From positions 1-64,000 of the forward strand of contig NZ_JABETO010000020.1 of NCBI RefSeq assembly GCF_013055795.1: a stretch of 64,000 nt of DNA, written 5' to 3'. A program made the position numbers and the translations under genes. The notes under the pieces were generated by a model. That model was not told where the DNA came from. It saw only the letters and a program-made list of their open reading frames with translations, and did no database searches. Of the stretch, positions 51,370 to 60,013 are shown piece by piece; the first letter of the stretch is position 1, and every line of letters begins with the position of its first letter. The stretch is from Streptomyces sp. I05A-00742. Its GTDB lineage: Bacteria > Actinomycetota > Actinomycetes > Streptomycetales > Streptomycetaceae.

Positions 51370-53876
51370 TGCGCGCCCCGCTTTCCTGGCTGCGGGAATA
51401 CGTCGACCTGCCGGCCGGCACCACCGGCCGCGACGTGCAGGCCAAGCTCATCGCCGCCGGCCTGGAGGTCGAGCGCGTCGAACGGCTGGGCTCCGGCCTC
51501 ACGGGCCCGCTGGTCGTCGGCAAGGTCCTCACCATCGAGGAGCTGGAGGGCTTCCGCAAGCCGATCCGCTTCTGCACCGTCGACGTCGGCACCGCCAACG
51601 GCACCGGCGAGCCGCAGGAGATCGTCTGCGGCGCCCGGAACTTCACCGTCGGCGACAAGGTCGTCGTCGTGCTGCCCGGCGCCGTGCTCCCCGGTGACTT
51701 CGCCATCGCCGCCCGCAAGACCTACGGCAAGGTCTCGCACGGCATGATCTGCTCCGGCGACGAGCTCGGCATGGGCGACGACGGCAGCGGCGGCATCATC
51801 GTGCTGCCGCAGGAGTACGAGCCCGGCACCGACGCGATCGAGCTGCTGGAGCTCCGCGACGAGGTCCTCGACATCGCCGTCACCCCGGACCGCGGCTACT
51901 GCCTGTCGATGCGCGGCATCGCCCGCGAGACGGCCACCGCCTACGGTCTGCCGCTGCGCGACCCGGCCCTGCTGGACGTGCCCGCGCCCAACTCCTACGG
52001 CCACCCGGTCCGGGTCGCCGACCCGGCCGGCTGCGACCGCTTCACCGCCCGTACGGTCACCGGCCTCGACCCCGAGGCCCGGTCCCCGATCTGGCTCCAG
52101 CGCCGGCTGCAGAAGGCCGGCATGCGCCCGGTCTCGCTCACCGTCGACATCACCAACTACGTGATGCTGGAGCTGGGCCAGCCGCTGCACGCCTACGACC
52201 GCTCCCGGATCGCCGGGACGATCGGCGTCCGCCGCGCCGAGCCCGGTGAGAAGCTGACCACCCTCGACGGCACCAAGCGCGTCCTGGACGCCGAGGACCT
52301 GGTCATCACCGACGACAACGGCCCCATCGGCCTCGCCGGTGTCATGGGCGGCGCCGGCACCGAGATCGCGGGTGCGGCCGAGGGCGGCTCCACCGAGGTC
52401 GTCATCGAGGCCGCGCACTTCGACGCGGTCTCCATCGCCCGCACCTCGCGCCGCCACAAGCTGTCCTCCGAGGCCGCCAGGCGCTTCGAGCGCGGCGTCG
52501 ACCCGCAGGCGGCCTCGGCCGCCGCGCAGCGGACCGTCGACCTGCTGGTGCTGCTCGCCGGCGGCACCCCGGAGGCCGGGGTCACCGAGTTCGCCACCCC
52601 CAGCGCCCCCCGGACCATCGCGCTGCACGCCGACCACCCGGACAAGGTGGCGGGCGTGGAGTACGGCCGGGAGACCGTCGTCCGCCGCCTCCAGGAGGTC
52701 GGCTGCGACGCCTACGGGCAGGACGAGCTGATCGTCACCGTGCCCAGCTGGCGGCCCGACCTCACCGACCCCAACGACCTCGCCGAGGAGGTCATCCGGC
52801 TGGAGGGCTACGAGAACCTGCCCACCACCCTGCCCAGGCCGCCCGCCGGCCGCGGTCTGACCGCCCGCCAGCGCCTGCACCGCCGCGTCGGCCGGGCCCT
52901 GGCCGGTGCCGGGTACGTCGAGGCGCCCAGCTACCCGTTCCTCGGCGACTGGGCCCTGGACCACCTCGGCCTGGAGGCCGACGACGCGCGCCGGCTGACC
53001 GTGCGCCTGGCCAACCCGCTCTCCGAGGCGGAGCCCGCGCTGCGCACCACCCTGCTTCCGGGGCTGTTCGCCGCGCTGCGCCGCAACGACAGCCGGGGCG
53101 AGCACGACCTGGCGCTCTTCGAGACCGGCCTGGTCTTCCGGCCGACCGGCGAGGAGCTGCCGGCCCACCGGCTCCCGGTGGACCGCCGGCCCACCGACGA
53201 GGAGATCGCCGCACTCGACGCCACGCTGCCCCGGCAGCCGCGCCGGGCCGCCGTCGTCCTCGCCGGGGCCCGCGAGCGCACCGGCTGGTGGGGCCAGGGC
53301 CGTCCGTCCGGCTGGGCGGACGCCGTCGAGGCGGGCCGCACGGTGGCCCGTGAGGCGGGCGTCGAACTGATCGTCCGCCAGGACCAGGTGGCGCCGTTCC
53401 ACCCCGGCCGCTGCGCCGCGCTGCTCGCCGTGATCGACGGCGAGGAGGTGCTGGTCGGCAACGCCGGCGAGCTCCACCCGCGGGTCACCAAGGCGTTCGG
53501 CCTGCCGGAGCGCACCTGCGCGATGGAGATCGAGCTGGACCGCCTGGAGCAGGCCGGTGCCGGCCCGGTCGAGCCCCCGCGCGTCTCCTCCTTCCCGGTG
53601 GCCACGCAGGACGTCGCGCTCGTCGTGGACGACCGGGTGCCGGCCGGCGAGGTCGAGGCCGCGCTCCGGTCCGGGGCCGGTGAACTGCTGGAGTCGCTCC
53701 GGCTGTTCGACGTCTTCACCGGTGAGCAGCTGGGCGAGGGACGGAAGTCGCTCGCCTACGCGCTGCGCTTCCGCGCGGGCGACCGCACGCTGACCGCCGA
53801 CGAGGCGTCCGCCGCCCGTGACGCGGCCGTCCGCTCGGCCGTCGAGCGCACCGGCGCGGTGCTGCGCGGCGCGTAG
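51369..53876 (+). CDS. pheT: phenylalanine-tRNA ligase beta subunit
   Basis: An 835-residue subunit with the full domain set: N-terminal MRAPLSWLREYVDLP, EMAP-type tRNA-binding OB fold (about 40-155), B3/B4 editing domain (about 215-395: FTARTVTGL through HKLSSEAARRFERGVD), B5, catalytic-like core (about 480-720), and the C-terminal ferredoxin-like anticodon-binding domain (about 740-834). It is translationally coupled to pheS. The terminator just after marks the operon end. Confidence 0.97.
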   Translation: MRAPLSWLREYVDLPAGTTGRDVQAKLIAAGLEVERVERLGSGLTGPLVVGKVLTIEELEGFRKPIRFCTVDVGTANGTGEPQEIVCGARNFTVGDKVVVVLPGAVLPGDFAIAARKTYGKVSHGMICSGDELGMGDDGSGGIIVLPQEYEPGTDAIELLELRDEVLDIAVTPDRGYCLSMRGIARETATAYGLPLRDPALLDVPAPNSYGHPVRVADPAGCDRFTARTVTGLDPEARSPIWLQRRLQKAGMRPVSLTVDITNYVMLELGQPLHAYDRSRIAGTIGVRRAEPGEKLTTLDGTKRVLDAEDLVITDDNGPIGLAGVMGGAGTEIAGAAEGGSTEVVIEAAHFDAVSIARTSRRHKLSSEAARRFERGVDPQAASAAAQRTVDLLVLLAGGTPEAGVTEFATPSAPRTIALHADHPDKVAGVEYGRETVVRRLQEVGCDAYGQDELIVTVPSWRPDLTDPNDLAEEVIRLEGYENLPTTLPRPPAGRGLTARQRLHRRVGRALAGAGYVEAPSYPFLGDWALDHLGLEADDARRLTVRLANPLSEAEPALRTTLLPGLFAALRRNDSRGEHDLALFETGLVFRPTGEELPAHRLPVDRRPTDEEIAALDATLPRQPRRAAVVLAGARERTGWWGQGRPSGWADAVEAGRTVAREAGVELIVRQDQVAPFHPGRCAALLAVIDGEEVLVGNAGELHPRVTKAFGLPERTCAMEIELDRLEQAGAGPVEPPRVSSFPVATQDVALVVDDRVPAGEVEAALRSGAGELLESLRLFDVFTGEQLGEGRKSLAYALRFRAGDRTLTADEASAARDAAVRSAVERTGAVLRGA

Positions 53877-53894
53877 CCGCGGGACACCCACGGA

Positions 53895-53928
53895 CAAGGG
53901 GCGCTCCGGTTCACCGGGGCGCCCCTTG
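53895..53928 (+). terminator. terminator after pheT
   Basis: CAAGGGGCGCTCCGG (from 53895) pairs with CCGGGGCGCCCCTTG (to 53928) with one G-U pair and a small loop, 18 bases after the pheT stop. Confidence 0.75.
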
Positions 53929-54061
53929 CGCACCTCCCGCATCGTCAGCCCGACAGCCACCGCCCTTCACCCGATGGGGTGGAAAACGGGTCGCAGGTCG
54001 TTACTTTCGCGCCGCCGCTCGAAAGAATCGAGCGCGTCATTGCGCAAGGGGGGCCGACGGC

Positions 54062-55261
54062 ATGATCCGTACCAGGGCTGCGCGTTGCCGACGGGGTGCG
54101 GCGCTCGCGCTGCCCGGCCTGTGGGTCGCCGGGGTGGTGGTCTGGGAGCTGCTGAGCCCCCTCGGCCCGCAGTTCGTCCATCTGCTCGCCGCCGCACCCG
54201 CCATCGCCTGGGCCGGCAGCGGACGCCGGCAGTGCGTCGTGCTCGGCGGCGCCTGCGCGCTGTTCGCGCTCCTGCCCCTCGGCCCCACCGCCCCGGCCGT
54301 CCGCCTGGCCGGCTGCTGCGCCATCCTCGCCGTCGTGGGCGCGGTCTGGCTCGCCGCCCGCCGCGGCCACCGGCTGGCCCACGAGGTCGAACGCCTCCGG
54401 GAGATCGCCGCCACCGTCCAGCAGGCCGTCCTGCGCCCCCTGCCGCCCCGCCTCGACGGGCTCACCCTCGCCGGCGGCCACCGCTCCGCCAGCGAGGGCG
54501 CGTTGCTCGGCGGCGATCTGTACGAGGTGCTCGCCACCCGGCACGGCGTCCGCATCGTCATCGGGGACGTCCGCGGCCACGGCCTGCCCGCCCTCGGCAC
54601 CGTCGCCGCCCTCCTCGGCAGCTTCCGGGAGGCCGCCCACGACGAGGACGGACTCCCCGGCGTCCTGCGCCGCCTGGAGCGCGCCCTCCAGCGCCACCTC
54701 GACGGCACCCGGTCGGGACAGTCGCCCCCGGCCGAGGGGGACCGCGCGGCCGGCGAGGACTTCGCGACCGTCCTCCTGCTGGAGATCCGCCCCGGGGGCG
54801 AGGTGCTGGCCCTCAACTGTGGCCACCCGTGGCCGCACCGGCTCACCGCCGACGAGGACGGCCCCTTCGCCGGCCGGGCCCCCGGCGTCCGCGCCGACGT
54901 CCTCTCCTCCGGCGACCCGCTGCCCCCACTGGGGATGTTCCCGCTCCCTCCCGAACCGCCCGTCCGCCGGCTGACCCGGCTGCTGCCCGGCGAGGCCCTG
55001 GTGCTGCATACCGACGGCGTCGAGGACGCCCGGGACGCCGCCGGGCGGTTCTTCCCCCTGACCCGCGCGCTGACCGAGGCGGCCGGCGGCGGGGCCGTCG
55101 TCCCCGCGGCCGTCGTCGACCGCGTCCGCGCCGCCGTCCTGCGCCACACCGGCGGCGTCCTCACCGACGACTTCGCCCTGCTCGCCCTGCGCAACGACCG
55201 CCACCCCGTCCCGGACCTGACCCCGCACGGGCCGCTGGCCCGCAGCTGCCCGCACGGCTGA
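54062..55261 (+). CDS. membrane-bound SpoIIE-type PP2C phosphatase
   Basis: A 399-residue protein. Three or four N-terminal membrane segments (about 11-100) lead to a short linker helix and a SpoIIE/RsbU PP2C domain (about 120-385). Metal-binding acidic residues are kept in GGDLYEV, IGDVRGHGLPA, HTDGVEDARD and TDDFALLAL, so it should be active. Such phosphatases usually dephosphorylate an anti-anti-sigma factor; no such gene or sensor domain is nearby. The ATG follows AAGGGGGG. Confidence 0.9.
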   Translation: MIRTRAARCRRGAALALPGLWVAGVVVWELLSPLGPQFVHLLAAAPAIAWAGSGRRQCVVLGGACALFALLPLGPTAPAVRLAGCCAILAVVGAVWLAARRGHRLAHEVERLREIAATVQQAVLRPLPPRLDGLTLAGGHRSASEGALLGGDLYEVLATRHGVRIVIGDVRGHGLPALGTVAALLGSFREAAHDEDGLPGVLRRLERALQRHLDGTRSGQSPPAEGDRAAGEDFATVLLLEIRPGGEVLALNCGHPWPHRLTADEDGPFAGRAPGVRADVLSSGDPLPPLGMFPLPPEPPVRRLTRLLPGEALVLHTDGVEDARDAAGRFFPLTRALTEAAGGGAVVPAAVVDRVRAAVLRHTGGVLTDDFALLALRNDRHPVPDLTPHGPLARSCPHG

Positions 55262-55354
55262 CGGCCCGTACTCCCCTTCCCCCGGGGCCCGTTCACACCC
55301 CGTGCGAATCCGCTTCCGTTACGCTGGGTCGACCGAGCGCACACGGAGGGCGGC

Positions 55355-56692
55355 ATGGAGCCCAACACTCTGCTCGACGCCATTCTCGACGAGGCGGGGA
55401 TATCCCACGCCGGCCTGGCCGCCCACGTCAACGCGGCGGGCCGGACCCGAGGACTGGCGTTGCGCTACGAACACACCGCCGTGGCCCGCTGGTTGAAGGG
55501 CCAGCGCCCGCGCGGGCAGGTGCCCGACCTCCTCTGCGAGGTGCTGGGCGAACGGCTGCACCGGCCCCTGACCCTCGACGACATCGGCCTGGGCACCCCC
55601 GGCACCCCCCGCGTCCCCGGCACCCCGCTGTCCGGCTTCGTCGAGCGGGCCACCGCCCTGTGGCGCTCCGACGAGCAGCAGCGCGAACACGTCGTCACCG
55701 CACCCGCCGTCACCGGCACCCACGCCGTCATCCCCGTCTGGGAGTGGGAGAACCCGCCCGAGGACGCCGATGTCTCCCGGCGTGGCCTCACCCGCGTCTC
55801 CATGGAAGACATCGCCATGCTGCGCGCCGCCCGCGAGCACTACGAGCAGATGTACCGGAAGGCCGGCGGCGTCGCCACCCGCGCCCGGATCGTCGGCTTC
55901 CTCAACGCCGAGGCCGCCCCGCTGCTGCGCGGCAGCTACTCCGACGCCACCGGCCGCCAACTGCACCGCGCCACCGGGGGACTGGTCGCCGTCGCCGGTA
56001 TCTGCGCCTACGACTCCGACACCCACGGACTGGCCCAGCGCTACTTCCACCAGGCGCTGCGGCTGGCCAAGGCCAGCGGGGACCGGGGTCTGGGCGCCTA
56101 TGTGATAGCGCTGCTGGTCAACCAGTCGCTGTTCCTGGGGGAGTACCGCCAGGCCGTCGCCTTCGCCGAGTCGGCGCTGCGCTCCGGCGGTCCGCATCTG
56201 ACCCCCGCCCTCACCGCCGACCTCTACGCCATGCAGGCCAAGGCGTACGCGCGGCTCGGCGACGGCGCCGGGGCGCTCTCCTGCATCCGCCGCGCGGAGT
56301 CCGCGGCCGAGCGCATCCACCGCGGGCAGGAGCCCGCCGAGACCGGCTACGTCCAGCCGGGACTGGTCAACGTCCAGGTCGCCGAGGCCCTGCTCAGCCT
56401 CGGGGAACTCGGACCCGCCCGTGAGCACGCCGACCGGGCCGTCGACACCCCCGCCCACGACCGGGGCCGTGTCCACCGGCTCGCCATGCTCACGCACATC
56501 GAACTGCGTCAAGGAGACGCGGACAAGGCGGTGGCCACCGCTCAGGAGATGACCGAGCAGGCGAGGGGCATGGAATCGCAGCGCTTACGGGACCGGCTCC
56601 GGGCGGTGCGCGAGCACCTGGTCGAAAGCGGGTGCGCGGCCACCGCCGAGGCCGCCGAAATGATCGAAGGGGCGCTGCGCGTGCCCTTGTGA
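55355..56692 (+). CDS. XRE-type regulator with TPR-like C-terminus (NsdA-like)
   Basis: A 445-residue protein. An N-terminal helix-turn-helix (about 5-60: SHAGLAAHVNAAG, then HTAVARWLKGQRPRGQVPDLL) precedes a long helical, TPR-like region (about 150-440). This layout is shared by the Streptomyces NsdA/NsdB family, some members of which repress antibiotic production and differentiation. The target here is unknown. ATG 55355 follows GGAGGG. It is followed by a Nudix gene. Confidence 0.87.
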   Translation: MEPNTLLDAILDEAGISHAGLAAHVNAAGRTRGLALRYEHTAVARWLKGQRPRGQVPDLLCEVLGERLHRPLTLDDIGLGTPGTPRVPGTPLSGFVERATALWRSDEQQREHVVTAPAVTGTHAVIPVWEWENPPEDADVSRRGLTRVSMEDIAMLRAAREHYEQMYRKAGGVATRARIVGFLNAEAAPLLRGSYSDATGRQLHRATGGLVAVAGICAYDSDTHGLAQRYFHQALRLAKASGDRGLGAYVIALLVNQSLFLGEYRQAVAFAESALRSGGPHLTPALTADLYAMQAKAYARLGDGAGALSCIRRAESAAERIHRGQEPAETGYVQPGLVNVQVAEALLSLGELGPAREHADRAVDTPAHDRGRVHRLAMLTHIELRQGDADKAVATAQEMTEQARGMESQRLRDRLRAVREHLVESGCAATAEAAEMIEGALRVPL

Positions 56693-56750
56693 CGACCCTT
56701 GTGCGGGCGACGCCCGGGTAGGTGGCCACCTCGGCGGAAGGTGGCAACAC

Positions 56751-57281
56751 GTGCGTTGGAAGAATCTCGATGAGCGGACCGTCTACGAGAACCGGTGGTT
56801 CCAAGTCAATCTCGCGGACGTCGAACTCCCCGACGGCCGGCACCTCGACCACTTCCTCATCCGGCTGCGGCCCGTCGCCGTCGCCACGGTCGTCAATGAG
56901 GCCAACGAGGTCCTGCTGCTCTGGCGGCACCGGTTCATCACCGACACCTGGGGATGGGAACTGGCCGCGGGCGTCGTCGAGGACGGCGAGGAGATCGCCC
57001 GGGCCGCGGCCCGGGAAATGGAGGAGGAGACCGGGTGGCGGCCCGGCCCGCTGCGGCACCTGATGTCCGTCGAGCCGTCCAACGGGCTCACCGACGCCCG
57101 GCACCATGTCTACTGGACGGACGAGGCCGAGTACATCGGTGAGCCGGAGGACGGCTTCGAGTCGGACCGCCGTGAATGGGTCCCGCTCAAGCTGGTGCCG
57201 GACATGATCGCCCGGGGTGAGGTGCCGGCCGCCAACATGGCCGCCGCGCTGCTCCTCCTGCACCACCTCCGGCTCGGCTGA
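56751..57281 (+). CDS. Nudix hydrolase (ADP-ribose pyrophosphatase-like)
   Basis: A 176-residue enzyme. The Nudix box fits exactly: Gly74-x5-Glu80-x7-REMEEETGW (88-96). The N-terminal part (VYENRWFQVNLADVELPDG) is typical of the ADP-sugar pyrophosphatase group. GTG 56751 follows GGAAGG, with the palindrome AGGTGGCCACCT (56720-56731) just upstream. It lies 58 bases after the XRE regulator, possibly in the same transcript. Confidence 0.93.
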   Translation: MRWKNLDERTVYENRWFQVNLADVELPDGRHLDHFLIRLRPVAVATVVNEANEVLLLWRHRFITDTWGWELAAGVVEDGEEIARAAAREMEEETGWRPGPLRHLMSVEPSNGLTDARHHVYWTDEAEYIGEPEDGFESDRREWVPLKLVPDMIARGEVPAANMAAALLLLHHLRLG

Positions 57282-57311
57282 CCGTCGCCGGGCAGCGGGG
57301 GACCCCCGCGC

Positions 57312-57569
57312 TCACCGGCCGATCACCTGCCAGACGGCCAGGCCCAGGCCGGCCAGGCCGGTGAGCGCGGCGAGGGAGGACACGGGCCACCTGCCGCTCT
57401 CCAGTGCCTTGACGCGCTCCTCCACTTCGGTGATCTCGCGTTGCGTCTGGTCGCTGCGCTGGGTGAGCAGGGCGAGGCGCCCATCGATGTGGACGACGCC
57501 CACATCGAGTCTGCGCCGGAGCTCCGCGAGCTCAGCCGTCTTCGCGGCGTGCTCGGGATGCATGGTCAC
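57312..57569 (-). CDS. small coiled-coil membrane protein
   Basis: An 85-residue protein: a charged coiled-coil region (about 10-60) followed by a C-terminal membrane segment (about 62-83), so probably tail-anchored with the coil in the cytoplasm. GTG 57569 follows AAGGAGT by 7-8 bases; ATG 57563 is two codons in. Function unknown. It is convergent with the Nudix gene. Confidence 0.78.
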   Translation of the reverse strand: MTMHPEHAAKTAELAELRRRLDVGVVHIDGRLALLTQRSDQTQREITEVEERVKALESGRWPVSSLAALTGLAGLGLAVWQVIGR

Positions 57570-57722
57570 GGTCCGTACTCCTTCCGGAAGGCCCCCACGG
57601 TTCCGTCCGTGGTGAATGCGCTGTACGACAAGGAAAGCGCGTCCCGGGCCGGGGCGGGAGCGTGTGCGGAGGGTGAGTACGGGTCACCGTCGCACACCCC
57701 GTGTGAACGCCCGTGCGGCGCT

Positions 57723-58178
57723 TCAGCGTTCGGGGAGCGGGCGTTCCTCGACCACGCGTTTCATCACCAGGGTGGAGTCCAGCCGCTGCACCCCCGGCAG
57801 CGTGGCCAGGTGCTCGTCGTAGAGCCGCTGGTAGGCGTCGAGGTCGGCGGTCACGACGCGCAGCATGTAGTCGGGGTCGCCGAACAGCCGCTCGGCCCGG
57901 ACCACCTGGGGCACGTCGGCCACGGCCCGCTCGAACTCCCGGACCGTCTCCCGGTCCTCCTGGCGCATGGTGATGAATACCAGGGCCTCGAAGGTCATCC
58001 CCAGGGCGCCCGGGTCCACCACGGCCCGGTAGCCGCGTATCGCGCCGGAGCGCTCCAGTTCGCGCACGCGGCGGTGGCAGGGCGAGACGCTGATCCGTAC
58101 GCGCGCGGCCAGTTCCGTGAGGGTGAGCCGGCCGTCCTTCTGGAGCTCGGCAAGGATTTTCCGGTCGAGGCTGTCCAT
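57723..58178 (-). CDS. Lrp/AsnC-family transcriptional regulator
   Basis: A 151-residue regulator: N-terminal helix-turn-helix (about 1-50: LDRKILAELQKDGRLTLTELAARVRIS, then CHRRVRELERSGAI) and a C-terminal RAM amino-acid-binding domain (about 65-140). ATG 58178 (MDSLDRK) is the family start; the open frame upstream is not coding. It is divergent from a LysE-type exporter, the classic arrangement for amino-acid-induced export. Confidence 0.93.
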   Translation of the reverse strand: MDSLDRKILAELQKDGRLTLTELAARVRISVSPCHRRVRELERSGAIRGYRAVVDPGALGMTFEALVFITMRQEDRETVREFERAVADVPQVVRAERLFGDPDYMLRVVTADLDAYQRLYDEHLATLPGVQRLDSTLVMKRVVEERPLPER

Positions 58179-58264
58179 GGGGAAGATTCTCCCTCCTGGA
58201 CGCCCATTCCGGGGAAATCTCGGAAACACTTCCCGCCCATATCCGCATAACCTTCCCTGCCGCA

Positions 58265-58278
58265 CGGTGAATTCACCG
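58265..58278. promoter_or_regulatory. palindrome in Lrp-LysE divergent region
   Basis: CGGTGAATTCACCG, a perfect 14-base palindrome 31 bases before the LysE start. It is a possible site for the Lrp regulator. Confidence 0.45.
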
Positions 58279-58308
58279 CGGAAAGCACCACAGGAAAGGG
58301 GTCCGCGC

Positions 58309-58926
58309 ATGGCCGTCGATTCCATGACCGCGTTTCTCGGAGTCTCCGTTCTGCTGCTCCTCGTCCCGGGCGCGGACTGGGCCTACACGATCGCGGCGGG
58401 GCTGCGGGACCGGTCCGTCATACCGGCGGTCGGCGGTCTCATGCTCGGCTACGTGGGGCTCACGGTCGTCGTGGTGGCGGGTCTGGCGGCGGTCGTCGCC
58501 GGAACGCCCAGCCTGCTGACGGCCCTCACGGTCTTCGGCGCCGGCTACCTGGTGTGGCTCGGTGCGACGACCCTCCTCCGGCCGCCCGTGCCGAGCGCGA
58601 CGGCCGCCCCGGCCGCCGGCCTCCCGCCGGTCCGCGTCCTCCTCCAGGGGGCGGGGACCAGCGGGCTGAACCCCAAGGGCCTGCTGCTGTACGTCTCGCT
58701 GCTGCCCCAGTTCGTGGACCGGCACGGCGACTGGCCGGTGGCCGTCCAGACCGGCACGCTCGGCGCGCTGCACGTGGTGGCCTGCGGGGTGGTCTACCTC
58801 GGGGTCGGGACCACGGCCCGGAGGGTGCTGCGGGCGCGGCCCGCGGTGGCGCTCACGGTGAGCAGGGTGTCGGGGGTGGTGATGGTGGGCATCGGCGGGT
58901 GGCTGCTGGAGCGGCTGGCGGGCTGA
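58309..58926 (+). CDS. LysE/RhtB-family amino acid exporter
   Basis: A 205-residue membrane protein with five or six segments. LLLVPGADWAYTIAAGLRDR near the N-terminus is the LysE-family signature (usually PGPxxxxxxxxGxxxG), and GTSGLNPKGLLLYVSLLPQFV (about 112-132) is the second conserved block. It should export an amino acid or analogue sensed by the divergent Lrp regulator. ATG 58309 follows GGAAAGGGG. Confidence 0.9.
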   Translation: MAVDSMTAFLGVSVLLLLVPGADWAYTIAAGLRDRSVIPAVGGLMLGYVGLTVVVVAGLAAVVAGTPSLLTALTVFGAGYLVWLGATTLLRPPVPSATAAPAAGLPPVRVLLQGAGTSGLNPKGLLLYVSLLPQFVDRHGDWPVAVQTGTLGALHVVACGVVYLGVGTTARRVLRARPAVALTVSRVSGVVMVGIGGWLLERLAG

Positions 58927-58939
58927 CCTCCCGCGACGG

Positions 58940-58969
58940 CCGGACGGGCCGGCGAACCGGCCCGTCCGG
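58940..58969. terminator. bidirectional terminator
   Basis: A perfect 13-base stem (CCGGACGGGCCGG, 58940-58952, with 58957-58969) and CGAA loop between the convergent lysE-like and dehydrogenase genes. Confidence 0.75.
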
Positions 58970-58997
58970 GGGCGTGACCAGGAGGGACGACGGCTGC

Positions 58998-59858
58998 TCA
59001 GCCGTAGCTGTAGAACCCGGCCCCCGACTTCCGCCCCAGCCGCCCCGCGTCCACCATCCGCTGCAGCAGCGGAGGTGCCGCGTACAGCGGCTCCTTGTAC
59101 TCGGCGTACATGCTGTCGGCCACCGACGCGACGGTGTCGAGACCGATCAGATCCGACAGTTTGAGGGGACCCATCGGGTGGGCGCACCCCATTTCCATGC
59201 CGTTGTCGATGTCCTCGCGGCTGGCGATGCCGGACTCGAACATCCGGATGGCGGACAGCAGATACGGGATCAGCAGCGCGTTGACGATAAAGCCGGAGCG
59301 GTCCTGGGCCCGGATCGGGTGCTTGTCCAGCACCCCGGCGACCAGGGCCTCGGCGCGCTTGATGGTCTCCTCGCCGGTGGTGAGCGCCGGGATGATCTCG
59401 ACCAGCTTCTGCACCGGGGCGGGGTTGAAGAAGTGGATGCCGATGACCTGGTCGGGGCGCGAGGTGGCCACGGCGAGCTTGACCAGGGGGATGGAGGAGG
59501 TGTTGGAGGCGAGGATCGCGTCCTGGCGGGTGACCACTTGGTCCAGTACCTGGAAGATCTCCGTCTTGACCTGCTCGTTCTCGACGACGGCCTCAATCAC
59601 CAGGTCACGGTCGGCGAACTCGCCCAGGTCGGTGGTGAAGCTCAGCCGGGCCAGCGCCTCGTCCCGCTCCGCCTCGGTGATCTTGCCGCGTTCGGCGGCC
59701 TTGCCGAGGGAGTTGATGAGCCGGGTGCGGCCCAGCTCCAGGGCCTCGCCCGTGGTCTCGGCCACCTTGACGTCCAGACCCGCCCGGGCACACACCTCCG
59801 CGATGCCCGCGCCCATCTGGCCGCAGCCGACCACTCCGACGCGCTCGATGTCGCTCAC
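58998..59858 (-). CDS. 3-hydroxybutyryl-CoA dehydrogenase
   Basis: A 286-residue NAD(P)-dependent enzyme interconverting acetoacetyl-CoA and 3-hydroxybutyryl-CoA (Hbd/FadB2 type). The Rossmann motif GVVGCGQMGAGIA (about 8-20), the catalytic His in IGIHFFNPAP (about 140), Glu in KLVEIIPALTT, and the C-terminal MGPLKLSDLIGLD and GRKSGAGFYSYG are standard. It could serve butyryl-CoA supply for polyketide or ethylmalonyl-CoA routes. No pathway partner lies beside it. Confidence 0.94.
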   Translation of the reverse strand: MSDIERVGVVGCGQMGAGIAEVCARAGLDVKVAETTGEALELGRTRLINSLGKAAERGKITEAERDEALARLSFTTDLGEFADRDLVIEAVVENEQVKTEIFQVLDQVVTRQDAILASNTSSIPLVKLAVATSRPDQVIGIHFFNPAPVQKLVEIIPALTTGEETIKRAEALVAGVLDKHPIRAQDRSGFIVNALLIPYLLSAIRMFESGIASREDIDNGMEMGCAHPMGPLKLSDLIGLDTVASVADSMYAEYKEPLYAAPPLLQRMVDAGRLGRKSGAGFYSYG

Positions 59859-60013
59859 AAGCTGCCTTTCCGCTGAACCTCACCGACCGGCGGACGCTGG
59901 GGGTCGCTCCCGCCTCGATCAGACGTTACTCCGAGCGGTCCGATGACGGGGAGTCCGGGGAGGGCATGCTGAATGCGCACGGTGTGACACATCCGACAAG
60001 GAGTGAGCAACAT

